A DNA stretch of 64,000 nucleotides from Pachypanchax playfairii. Lineage: Eukaryota; Chordata; Actinopteri; Cyprinodontiformes; Aplocheilidae. The position numbers and the translations under genes were made by a program. The DNA lies in the NCBI GenBank assembly GCA_006937955.1, contig SSNP01000083.1, forward strand, positions 519,502 to 583,501, written 5' to 3'. Below are positions 14,101 to 27,300 of this stretch, piece after piece (position 1 is the stretch's first letter; every line of letters begins with the position of its first letter). The notes beneath the pieces are model-generated. The model did not search any database. It saw nothing but the letters and a program-made list of their open reading frames with translations, and was not told the origin of the DNA.

Positions 14101-17100
14101 AAAAAAACAAAGACCACATGTTTTAATGACTATAGGCCTATTGCCTTGACCTCTGTGGTCATGAAGACCTTCGAGCGCATTGTGCATGTGAAGCTGGAAA
14201 AACCGGTTTCAAATCCCTAGACCATCAGCACTGGATCTCCTCGAGGCTTCATTCTTTCTTCTTTTCTGTTCTCCCTGTAGACCAAGAGCTGCACCCCCAG
14301 TCATCAGTCTGTCAAGCTCCTGAAGTTTGAAAATTACACCACCCTCATTGGTCTCGGTCTCTGAGGGTGATGAGTCTGCCTACAGGTTGGAGATTGACCA
14401 TCTGTTGTCCTGGTGCAAGCTCAACAACCTGAAGCTCAATGCAGCTAAGACAGTGAAGATGGTTGTGGACTTCATCTCTCAGGACCATAAGTGGGAGAAA
14501 TCAGCTCTCTCACCAAAAAAGCCCAAGCTCAACCTCCTGACATTAATGAGGGTGCATTTCTATACCTCCATCATCGAGTCCATCCTCACCCACATCACCA
14601 TGTGGTATACTGCAGCTTCAGCCAAGGACAACGGGCAACTGCAACATATCATTTGCTCTGCTGAGAAGATGGTTGACTACAACCTTCCTTCCCTCCAGGA
14701 CCTGTACACTTCCAGGGCTCTAAATCATGCAGGAAAGCTTGTGGCTGATTCCTCTCATCCCAAACATAAAATCTTTCAATCTCTCCCTTATAGAAGAAGG
14801 CTTTGGTCCATTAGAGCCAGGACCTCCCACCACAGGAACAGTTTATTCCTCTCTACTACTGGCCTATTGAATAAGGCCCAGTAGAACTCACTATGTGTTA
14901 TATAAGCAATCACATGCCAATTCCATCCCCCTCACCCCAGTGTTTCACTGACTTATTTGCACCTTACAATTTTAATTTTTTTATTTGTTTGTTTGTTGTT
15001 TGTTTGTTTATAGAAATGCTGATGTTTGTATTAATATTGCTGGTTCTTATACAGTGGGGCAAAAAAGTATTTAGTCAGCCCCCAATTGTGTAAGTTCTCC
15101 CACTTAAAAAGATCAGAGAGGCCTGTAATTTTCATCATAGGTATACCTCAACTATGAGAGACAAAATGAGGAAAAAAAATCCAGAAAATCACATTGTCTG
15201 ATTTTTAAAGAATTTATTTGCAAATTATGGTGGAAAATAAGTATTTGGTCAATAACAAAAGTTAATCTCAATACTTTGTTATATAGCCTTTGTTGGCAAT
15301 GACAGAGGTCAAACGTTTTCTGTAAGTCTTCACAAGGTTTTCACACACTGTTGCTGGTATTTTGGCCCATTCCTCCATGCAGATCTCCTCTAGAGCAGTG
15401 ATGTTTTGGGGCTGACGCTGGGCAACACGGACTTTCAACTCCCTCCAGAGATTTTCTATGGGGTTGAGATCTGGAGACTGGCTAGGCCACTCCAGGACCT
15501 TGAAATGCTTCTTACGAAGCCGCTCCTTCGTTGCCCGGGCGGTGTGTTTGGGATCATTGTCATGCTGAAAGACCCAGCCACGTCTCATTTTCAATGCCCT
15601 TGCTGATGGAAGGAGGTTTTCACTCAAAATCTTACGATACATGGCCCCATTCATTCTTTCCTTTACACGGATCAGTCGTCCTGGTCCCCTTGCAGAAAAA
15701 CAGCCCCAAAGCATGATGTTTCCACCCCCATGCTTTACAGTAGGTATGGTGTTCTTTGGATCCAACTCAGCATTCTTTCCCCTCCAAACACGACAAGTTG
15801 AGTTTCTACCAAAAAGTTCTATTTTGGTTTCATCTGACCATATGATGTTCTCCCAATCCTCTTCTGGATCATCCAAATGCTCTCTAGCAAACCGCAGACG
15901 GGCCTGGACGTGTCCTGGCTTCAGCAGGGGGACACGTCTGGCACTGCAGGATTTGAGTCCCTGGCGGCGTAGTGTGTTACTGATGGTAGCCTTTGTTACT
16001 TTGGTCCCAGCTCTCTGCAGGTCATTCACTAGGTCCCTCCGTGTGGTTCTGGGATTTTTGCTCACCGTTCTTGTGATCATTTTGACCCCACGGGGTGAGA
16101 TCTTGCGTGGAGCCCCAGATCGAGGGAGATTATCAGTGGTCTTGTATGTCTTCCATTTTCTAATAATTGCTCCCACAGTTGATTTCTTCACACCAAGCTG
16201 CTTACCTATTGCAGATTCAGTCTTCCCAGCCTGGTGAAGGTCTACAATTTTGTTTCTGGTGTCCTTTGACAGCTCTTTGGTCTTGGCCATAGTGGAGTTT
16301 GGAGCGTGACTGTTTGAGGTTGTGGACAGGTGTCTTTTATACTGATAACGAGTTCACACAGGTGCCATTAATACAGGTAACGAGTGGAGGACCGAGGAGC
16401 CTCTTAAAGAAGTTACAGGTCTGTGAAAGCCAGAAATCTTACTTGTTTGTAGGTGACCAAATACTTATTTTCCACCATAATTTGCAAATAAATTCTTTAA
16501 AAATCAGACAATGTGATTTTCTGGATTTCTTTTCCTCATTTTGTCTCTCATAGTGGAGGTATACCTATGATGAAAATTACAGGCCTCTCTGATCTTTTTA
16601 AGTGGGAGAACTTACACAATTGGTGGCTGACTAAATACTTTTTTGCCCCACTGTATTTGTTAGTCTTACTTTGATTTATTCTCTGCACACCTTCACCATA
16701 AACAAATTCCTTGTATTGTGCAAATAATACTTGGCAATGAACAGATTCTGATTCTGATTTACACTGCTGCCAATTTGACATTACACTGTTATTTGCATGG
16801 ATTTCCGTGGTTATTTGCAAGTGCAAATAGCAACATCAGCTAGCTGTACTACCTCGGACTCTTCCAGCAGGAATAGCATAATATTCCTCCCAAAACATTT
16901 ATGTGAAGGGAAAACATCTGTGGAATAAAAATTTAAATAATAGCATTTGCATGAACCATTAGGAAACTTTGAAGGTTGGAGTTGTTTTAAGTTGACAAAA
17001 TTGGCTTGGTATGTGATCAGCCTTGCTGTTACCACATCGATCTACGGGAATTAAACTTCAAACTGAAGTTGTTAGAAAAACAAGCTGCAATTAGTAGGAG

Positions 17101-20100
17101 CAGTTGTTTATATTCTGTATGACAAAACCTCACTTTTAAATGTCAAAATTATCTCATTATTATTATCAAGTTGTAATCTTTAAAAAACCTCCAATGTGCT
17201 GATATTAAGAAATGTGCCACATCAGTTCACAAGCTAAAATTCTAAAAGTTTTGGCAGTGTTAGAATCAGTGAAGTCCAATCCTGGTCCTCAAGGGCCACT
17301 ATCCTGCATGTTTTCTCTGTTCTAAAACACCTCATTTGAATTATTGGGTGATAATAATAGGCTCCTACAGAACTCAATAAAATGCTGATAAATAACAATG
17401 TAACCATATGCAAAGAAAAGAAACAACTTAAATATGTAAGACAATGGCCCTTGAGAATCAAGACTGGACATCACTGGCCTCCATGGGGATGCAATCAGGA
17501 GGCATCCTACTCAGATATTAAAACAGCACTGCTACTCTTTGCTGTTGGTCGCTGTTGAATTGCAACTGCTTGTGTTGAAGACTTGATAACCTTGCTCATG
17601 TGATTTGCTATGGAATCAGGAAGTCTGGACATGGAATAGTTATTGTGAACAATGATTCCGTCCTGGAACAGCATTTTTAAAATGACAAAAACTGGCAACC
17701 ACCCAGCTGGCTGAGATCAAAATCTGTTACATTGTAAAATTACTTTCAACATCATTGAGACATTAGACCGTTGTCTCTCCAAATTCCCCCAAAGCTTGGA
17801 TTTTAGCTTACCAGACCACAGAAATCCCCATCCTTCTAGCCATGTGATAACTTTCAGCTGCTTCCGGAGTTCTCTGTGAAAACCAAGCCCCAGAGTTTTC
17901 CTTCTTCAGCTTGATGGCATATATCACTGCTGATGACCACCAATGGTCCTCCCCTGATATGCAGTTAATTGCGAGTTAAAGATTTTCCAGACAGGGGCCT
18001 CTGCTAAAACATTCCAAGTTGACCCTTGCTACTCGTTTGGGTTTACTAGGTCTATCTGGTAATCAGTTGACAGCTCTGCCCCTCTCCTTGCTCAAGTGTC
18101 CAAAACATAGGGTCTTAGGTTTGATGATACTATTGCAAAATCAATAATAATCCTTCAGCCCAAAGTGGCCTAGTACCAGGCACACTTACGGACTGCCTTA
18201 TGTTCAAACGTTCAAAAGTCCAATAACAAATCACTGCTCAAATTTAGACTGGGGAGGTCATTCTTCCTTATCACCCTCCTCCAGGTAAATCTGTCATTGC
18301 CCACATGGCCATTGAAGTTCCCCAGAAGATTGACAGAATCCATAGATGGGCCCCCTCCAGCACACCATCCAGAGACTCCAAGAAGACTGAGCTATCTGAA
18401 CTGCTCTTTGGTGCATATGCAAAAACAGTCAGAACCTTCCTGCCTGCAACTCAAACCAGCAGAGAGGTGATTAACTTGTTCATTGGTGAGAAGTCTACCA
18501 CTGTGGTGCTCAGCTGGGGGCTTGTGAGTATCCTCGCACCTGCCTGACACCTCACACCCTGGGCTTCTCCAAAGTAAGAGAGTTTCCAGCCCCCACCAGG
18601 AGTTGGGTTTCAGAGTCTAAGCTGTGGGTAGAGGTGAGCTTAACTATACCCAGTTGTACCTCTCAACGTCACTCACCAGTTCAGGCTCCTTTCCTGACAG
18701 TGAGGTGACGTTCCACTTTCCAAAGAACCAGTTTATACCACTGGGGATCCACACGTCTTGGTAGTCAACTTTGCTTGCCTCCTGATTCTTTATGCACCCG
18801 ACCTTGATTTACCTTCACCAGGTGGTGAGCCCATGTGGAGGTGGCTGCCTGTAGCTTTTTTTTTTTTTTTTGGGGGGGGGGGCAAGCTTCAGGAGTCAAG
18901 ACTAGACCACCAAGCCCCCAACACATCCCCGGCTCCAGGGGGGTGCCCCAGTCTCTCTCTTCCAGCGAGGTTTGATGCCTGCCACTGTCAAGTTTCATCA
19001 GGATATTTGAAGCACATATTTCAGCACACCAATTAGAGCATAAAAATCTGACAGGAAGGTTGTGGGTCTGTGTGAGGCACATATGGAACGTATCACAGAC
19101 AGCTGGAAATCCACTGAATGCAAACAGCTTGACTTGTAATAGTTTTATTAGATCTTAACATTTGCTTCTTTGTTTCTGAGACACAAAACTGGTCCAAATT
19201 GGATGAAAAGAAGAAAACTAAGGGTTCAACTTACAGAATTGATGTTCAAATTACAGCCTTGATATAAGATCTATAGTTGCATTGCAAAAAAGTAGCCAAA
19301 ATCTCTGGGTTTTTTGGCTCAGTCCCATCATTCTCTTTTTATATGGTCTATTGTGTTATGTGTCAAACATATTTAGAAATTACGTAAATACAAAAAAGTA
19401 AATTGAACAATGTTTTAAGATAACTAGATTTGGAGAATGCAGCTTTTGTTCAATCATGGCTGTGTTAGAGATAAAGGGGGCTTCTGTTTTTTCCTTCCCT
19501 CCCTAGCTCCATTATTCAGTCAACAGACACTTTAGGATCGATCGAGCACAGCGACATGGCCTGGCGAATGAAACATGGCCTCTCTAGGTACACAAAGAAA
19601 AATAAAGCCCTGCAAGCCACAGCATTGTACTACTGTTGGGTTGTGTGGGAAAATACAGAAAAAAGGAAATAAATAGAACAAAATCAGAAGGGCAAATAGA
19701 GGTTTAGGTCAATATGTACACAGTACAAAATGCCAGTGTTGCAAATGCAACCTTCTCATTGTTTGTGTAGGTGGAAACATAAAGAACAATACTGATATAT
19801 TTCACCCACTCATGCATTAAGATAATAATGTATTACTATGCATAACAGTGAAGCAGATTACTTTGTAAAGTAATGTGTATTCAGTGTCAAGTCTCCTTCT
19901 TAATTGTATTTGAGTGTTTGATGCAGAGTGAATCTGCAGTAGTTATTGTTTTCATGACATCTTTGATGATGTCCAATTCATTTTGTCAGAGCTGGTTTTT
20001 AGTGCCCTGGGTAGCTCAAAATAAAGAGCAGCTCACTTTCTCTGCATGTGGCTACAAATGCTGAGTTGAGAACTTGATGAGTTCAGAAGCCTTTGACTGT

Positions 20101-23100
20101 CTGTTTTTTCACTCAGTTTTAAAATCTGTTGAGATATGTCTTATGCCACCGTTTTTTTATGAAACTGATGGTGAAAATTACTTTTTTGAATGCTCTCTAG
20201 GTTCTACTCTTCACCATATAGCATCTCCACCAATCGGATGATTGCTCAGACATCAATCACACCCTTCATAGCTGCCTCTCCAGTCTCCACATATCAGGTG
20301 GGTGAAATAATCACTTATTTGTTACAGATCATTAAATGATAGAATTACCTGATTTCAGAAGTTATTAACAACCTTAAAGTGATAGTTCAGATATTTTGAA
20401 GTCGGATTTTGTGGAACAGTCATTGAAAAATAAAAGTGTCACCAATTGCATATGGCCATTTAAAGATGCTGTTCTAAAATAACTCTTAAAATGTCATTAC
20501 ATTAAATTTGATTACATTCAAACATTATTTTATGAACCTTCATACCATTGTCTGTTTGGCATTACATGGTTACATTACATTTTTTGGTTAAAGCTAAGCA
20601 CAAACAGCCAAAGCAGCAGCAGCAGCTAGCTGTAGCACCTTGTTGAATCCTGAGCCAGAATGTCATGGTACTACTCCCCGAAGAATAATGTATTGTTATA
20701 CTTACAAAATCTCTATACGTAGATAATTTGCTTTAAAAGTGATGTACTTACAGCTTTAACTCACACAAGAATGTGTTGCACAGTTTTCTATGATTTGGTT
20801 GTTTACACATGGAGGCCTCCACTTACACTTGACACGACATGCATGATTCAGTCCAGGGAGACATATAGCATCATGGCTCACACACCATTAAGCTCTTTTT
20901 AAATTTAGATCACACTTAGGTAGCACATCAGCAAAGTAAATTCTACAGCAAGAGAGACTTTTTGGTGTTGCAAGAAAGTGATATTACCCATTTTGAAGTA
21001 TTGTTATATATAGGTACAGTATAAACAAGAAAATTGTACAGATCTAAATGCTTTCTGTGCTTTATAGAAACATAAATTCTGAGTTTCAGAAACATGTGCA
21101 AAATATTTTATTTTCCTTTAATCCAAAGTAAAAACTTTCACTGGGATACTTTTAGAAGATAATGACAGTTTCATATCAACCCCATCCACTTGGGCCCTGA
21201 TTCTTGGTTTTAAGGTTGTTTTTAACTTTCAAAATCTGTTCTATTGTTCAAGTGCAGTCTTGTGATGTTTAAAACAAGCACTGAAAAAGTTATTTCCACT
21301 AAAGACACAAAAAGACAAACTGTGATGTAGTTATCAGCTCTTTCCCTTTATGACTTCATAAATGATAAATGAAAGCTACAATAATAAAACAAGTACTTTT
21401 AAAGCAGAGTTTCCACTTTTCATTCTGTATTTCCTTTCTCCTCGTATCACATTGAGTCATGCTAGAGTATACTGTAGAGTAATACTTTACAAAGACGTGA
21501 GGGCCTGGAGCTGAACCGCTGTCTCTCAATTTTGAAGGCGGGCTTAGCCAGTTGAGAGAGAACCAATCACAGTAACCGGGAAGTGACGCAACATATGTGA
21601 CGCTAAAGCGGATACACACGAGGCGGAACAAAAACAAAAGGTTTAGCGAGCGGAGCCGTAATGGCAGCTAGCCATGGTTAATGGAGGAGAAAAGACGAAT
21701 GTTAATGACAGTTTTCGCTTTTGTGTCAAAAAGTTGTGAATACGAGGTGTCATTGCACACTCGGTTCACGTATTTCACAGCCCCAAGCAAACACTGTGCA
21801 AAAACAGAAGTAAACACTTCATCCAGAGCCGAGTCCGCCATGTTGAATGTTGTGCTCTGGGTGGAAAACGCTAGTTCCATGTTTTCAGGATGATGCACAA
21901 CAAAGGTGATATGTAATTGGTCCGTCGAAAAATTTGACGCGGAAATGATCGGGTGCGGCTCCGGTGTCAGACCCTTCTGCATTTGAACATAATGCAGGAG
22001 GATCTGATTGGTCAGGCTAACAGTATGTTACACTCACTGTACCATGTCTTTCATGTGACACCGTGGAAGGACTGCTTTTAAGTGGAATATGTTTAAAGAA
22101 ACAATATGTGGCTGAGACAGGCTTTTTGATGATGTAACCCTCACTGTGAAGCAGTAACTGTTAGACTGTTTCACTCTTAGGGGTCTTTATAACTTCTCAT
22201 AATTACAACATACTGTAATACGCAGTTGACACTCAGTTGCTGCTATGATGTTTTTGTTTTTTTTTCTAAACTCGCTAGCGCTGCCACTGAGACAATAACG
22301 ATCTGATGTTCAATGACAGTTCAATGGGACAGTTACATGGAACCCTGAATAAAGTTGTTGAACTAAACGTATTCTTTAATAAGTCCTGTTTAGAAACAAG
22401 CTCAATGTCTTCCTCTCATGCCCCAAACGAAACAGACATCCCACCCTCCCTTCACCCACAGCTTCCCTGTGACACCTAACCATTTACTTCACTCATGGAT
22501 CCCGTTTCTGGTGCTGTTCCATCATCTCCAGTAACATCAGACGCTTATGACCCCATTGCCCCGCCGACCCCCACCTATCTGCATCTAGCACTGTGAAGAA
22601 GCAGCTGAGGAGACTCAACATAAATAAGGTAGCAGGTCCAGGTAGTGTTAGCTCAGAGCATGGACAAAATTTTGATTTCAGAGGTGGGGGGGACAGAAGT
22701 GTTTTTCATAAAACAAATCTTTCAGCTTACTGTGTCCTCCATTGTTTCTTTTAGTTTTCTATTGCTACTTTTAAGCCCAATTTTCCTTGGTTTGACTGGT
22801 TGTAAAGCGTGTAGCGAAACATTATCACCCAATTCTGTGTTTTAATTTACATGGTATTTTTACCTTTTTGATAATAATAATACATTTTATTTATCAGCAC
22901 TTACACTAAAGGAATACATGTTTCAAGATTATTGTGAGCTTTTTTACACGATGAGGCTATAAAGGTGGACATGCTGCTTTATGGACCCAGTGAAGGTGTT
23001 GAAGGATGGCTGGAACACATTTATTTGAGTAACTTACAGTTTGACTTCTAAAAAAGTCTCTTATGTCGCCTTTTTTTCTCTTTGACATCATAAACCCAAA

Positions 23101-24308
23101 CGCCGGCCAAACGACAGTTGCACAGCACTCCTGACCACAGGTTAGCTTGTCACCACACCGGTCTGTCTGTCTGCAGTGTGCAAACAGGCAAGGGGGAGTG
23201 ACAGCAGAAACAGCCAATCACACAAGAGAAACTGGTAGGCGAGCTAAACTAGGGGAGACGGGCTTCAGCTTGAGCGGCCGTTTTCTGCTTGGTCCTAGTG
23301 CTCAACCCATCTCTGTTTAATGTAGCGAAACATTGTTTTTGGACAGTTGCAGAGTACAGGGGACCAAAACGGCGTTTGCTCCAGAGTGCTAAAGGCATTT
23401 AACACAAATCATCCTGCTTACTGTTTAAGAAACTCCAGAAAACACAGATGGATGTCTCTACAATCAACTGAATTAAAGAATACCTGACAAACAGTTTGTG
23501 AGAATGAAGGATTGTGTGTCTGACCAGGTGATCAGCAGCACAGGAGCACCACAGGGCACTGTACTCTCACCATTACTTTTCTGTCTGTACACCTCAGACT
23601 TTCAGTACAGGTCAGAGTCCTGTCATCTACAGAAATACTCTGATGACTCTGCAGTTGTTGGTTGAATCAGAGATGGACAAGAGACTAAGTCAAGAGAACT
23701 GGTGGACCACTTTGTGTCATGATGTGAGAACAATCATTTCATCTTGAATGTGAACAAGACACATGTGATGATTGTTGATTTTAGGAGGAGCAGCAACATG
23801 CCAAAACCCATTTCCTTCGTGGGAGAAAAAATTGAAATAATGGAAAAAATGCCTGGGTGTTCACCTGCACAACAGACTGAACTGGAGACACAACAGTGAT
23901 ACTGTTTTTTAAGGAGGGACAGCGCAGACTGCACTTGTTGAGGAATATTTGGTCCTTCAACATTTGCAACAAAATGTTCAACATCTTTTATATTTCTGTT
24001 GTGGAGAGTGTGATCACACCTGCAGTCACCTGTTGGGGGAGGAGCATCAGAGCAGGTGACGTAAAGAGGCAAAACAAACTGATAAAGAAGGCTGATTCTA
24101 TTCTGAAGACAGATCTAGGTCCCCTTGAATTGATTGTCCAGAGAGGGACACTCCAGAAAATGAAAAACATCATGAAATATCCTTCAGATAGGAGATTATT
24201 CAAATTTGCTGCAACAGGAGATCCTTCTGCCCACAGCTAGAACCTGTTATGAATCTCTTAAGAAAAAAATATACTACAAATATATCTTTGTAGTATATTA
24301 AAGTAAGC

Positions 24309-24397
<89 letters not shown>

Positions 24398-27300
24398 CTC
24401 AAAAAGAGATTTTAAATTCCGCAGCTAATGATTTCTTTCATTTCTTTTTTCTTTGTTTTTGTCACTTTCACTCCTTGTCATTCATATTGTGTTCCACTTA
24501 TTTAAAAGTTTTTTTTTAATGTATTTTCTCAAAATGACTTTCTTAAATTTTCCTGAACTCAATCTTTTTTTATTTTTGATCTTTTGTTATCTTTCATCTC
24601 CTGATCTGCCTTCTGCATCTTCTCATTTTTAAACCCATCCCCTTCTCAATGAATGACTTATTATTTCATGTCATTTATTTTGTCATGTTCTCATTTATAT
24701 TTATTTTATCAATTCTAAATGTCATTCTTTACTTTCTTTCTATTCTGCCCTCCATCTGCACCTTATTTCTATGCAGGTTCAGAGCACATCTTGGATGCCA
24801 CATCAACAGTATGTTATGCAACCTACAGTAAGTCTCTGAAGCAGCACTTCCTTTGATTTTTGCATCATGTGTTAGCATGTCCTAGTGGATTCATGGTTTA
24901 CATTCCTCACTCTCTTTATGTTCCTTACATTCATTTATCAGTATGACTAACTCCAATTTATGCACCATGAACTACAAATATATAGTAACTATATATTTGC
25001 TAATGGTGCTTAATAATTTTTGTGATTATTACAGTATGCAGAGAGTCTCATTTTATCTTGATCAGATTATTCTTGAATCATTTAAATTTTAAAATGAAAC
25101 AAATTAAAACAGTTGAATCTGGATAAATTGTGGAAAGAAAGGGATAAAAATGAGACATTAATTTTTCAATAACATTTGGCAGCTAAATTCAGAAAAGATG
25201 AAGAGAAGAATAAAGGTAGTTCTGTATCTCATTTTGCTGAATCAGTGTGTAAAAGCTGACTATGAAATTTATAAATAAACATCACACTCTGCTGGATTCA
25301 AATAGAACTGCATGTACAAAAAAATAAAAATACAGACCTTAAATTCTAAATTCTTGTTGTAAATAGTTGAATACACTTCAACTTGACAGTGATAGTTCAT
25401 GTAACTTAACTGAATTAAAGCAACAGGTAAACTAGACTAAGTCGAGTGCAGTCAGCAAATCCCTTTTTACAGTGTAATTGTTCTTTTTCTCTTTTTCATA
25501 AATTCATTTGAATCTTTACTACATTCATCATAAACCACCCATTAATCGTCTTTAACTCTTTCCTCCTACTGATTATTGACCTTAATTTCATAATATCACT
25601 AGATATTATTTTTAAATAATTAAACAGTTAGCAAAGTCTTAAAAATATTTCTGTGAAGATTTTCTGTTTGTCAAAGAAGCTGAAAATTTGGGAAGAGACT
25701 GATAGAAAATAAAGAGCAAGAACGAAGGTCTGGGTAAAGAGAATATAAATAAACGAATAGAAACGTGTGGATTCACAGTGATGAGGAGAGCAGGCTCAGG
25801 GAAAAGCGATGGAAAGAAGGGATTATAAAGAATAAATTGGGAACAAAGAAAAGGAAACGGCTGCTGCAAAAGCGTGTCTGTGCTGTGCATGTTTGTTCCC
25901 CAAGTCTCATCTCAAAATCCCTATTAGACTACAAAGGCAAAGGCTAATCATTGTATTTCCTGAATGCAGATGAGCTTGGCAAATTAAAACTGCATCTGGG
26001 AGACAGACTGGAGCTTACTTTTGTTGCTCTGGTAACAGTAAATAATCGCTAAGTGTCATTGATGATGTGTCATGTGACGTGTTTAAGGAGGACATAAGTA
26101 CAGGATTAAACTTAGGACATGTAGAGTATAACATCAAATACTTTTAATGAAGAAAAAACAAAAGAGCTGAAATGGCAGCAAAATAGGATTACTTACTGAG
26201 ACACAGAGGTAAAACATAGGGCAGTTGATGGTTGCAGCTGACAGGGGAAAAGCAGGTGTAAATAGTGGAAGGTGGTGAGAAACATTAACCAGGCAAGGTT
26301 AACTGAGGGGCAGAGAATACTAGATACAAGGAACCAGAATGAATTAAACTAAATAATGTAAAGACTGAAACTACACACAAGGTATCAAAGCAAAACCAAG
26401 ATGAGATTATGCATGGGGAAATCCTACACAGAAATATCAAAGACAAGGAATCACAAAAATAAGGATGGACTGAGAAACTAAAGGAACTAATAGAGAATAA
26501 ATTCCAACTGAGAAGACTAAGGAATGCTCAGAACAAAAGGCAAAAAACACCCAAGGAAAAATAAACCATCTTCTAAACTAGCAAAAAAACAGTAGCAAGT
26601 AGAAATATAATTGGCAGGAATATATATAAGTAAATGGTAAATGTATAGCACTTTTCTAGTCATTCAGACCACTCAAAGCACTTCCACACTACAAGGTTTT
26701 GCATTCACCCATTCACGCAACCTGATATGTAAATCGGGGGGAGAGGGTAGGGGCTTATACTCACACAACCTGATACGCAGATCAGGGGGCAACATGGGGT
26801 TCAGTGTCTTGCCCAAGGACACTTCAACATGTGGCAGTGGAAGCCAGGATCAATCCACCAACCTTCAAACTGGAGGGCGACCACTCTAACCAGTGAGCCA
26901 CAGCCGATGATAGAAACAACAGATAAAAACAAAAAAGAATATTAAGGCAGCATTGAACAACTTTTGCACCTTGGTGGTGCTCCAGCATTTGTCCCCAAAA
27001 AGAATAACTTTCTGTGGGATGCAGACTGTATGTCAACAAGCTTTTTTGTAGGACTTAGATTAAATACAGATAGATTAGTGAAGGCATTCAATTGGTAGAG
27101 CAGTTTGAACATTTCTTGGGGGTGCTGTCTTCTCCTGCATCATGTAGACAGTGGGTCCAAGATTATTTCTATAGGACTTGAGTAGTTTGTTGCAATTTGT
27201 TTGTGACCAAATTCTGAACAATACATCAAGACATTGGAGCAGTTTAAATATCTCCAAAGAGGGTGTTGTCCATTACTGACTCACTTTCACTATGTATAGC

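Larger units (their letters stand above)
13384..16768 (+). pseudogene. Dead LINE (L2/CR1/Rex1 group) split by a Tc1 element
   Basis: LINE sequence occupies 13,384-15,051 and resumes at 16,656-16,768 after the Tc1 insertion. Pieces in several frames include KTWFTAKLRQLRLKK (endonuclease-RT linker), ITPVPQKN-like and DYRPIALTSVVMK-like RT segments near 14,080-14,165, LLSWCKLNNLKLNAAKT, and a C-terminal FYTSIIESILT to SLQDLYTSRALNHAGK region (14,327-14,884). The RT core with the YxDD active site is deleted or mutated. The 3' end is the short tail ATTCTGATTCTGATTT. Confidence 0.82.
22400..24400 (+). pseudogene. Dead LINE (L2/CR1/Rex1 group) with (GATT)n tail, interrupted
   Basis: 22,400-22,655 encodes VKKQLRRLNINKVAGPG, the start of the RT domain. 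LINE sequence resumes near 23,380 and gives SSTGAPQGTVLSPLLFCLYT, then QKYSDDSAVV at the active site, and RRLHLLRNIWSFNICNKMF to GWGRSIRAGD-like C-terminal parts (23,896-24,240). Frameshifts and stops disable it. A 12-bp hairpin precedes the GATT tail. About 720 bp between 22,660 and 23,375 appear inserted. Confidence 0.78.

Noticed and set aside
15641..16237. 198-aa ORF on the + strand
   Set aside because: It is the antisense shadow of the Tc1 transposase at 15,268-16,290; no domain of its own.
19503..19595. Possible extra rbms3 exon
   Set aside because: Flanking splice-like signals occur but the flanking exons b and c already join in phase with the family sequence, leaving no place for it.
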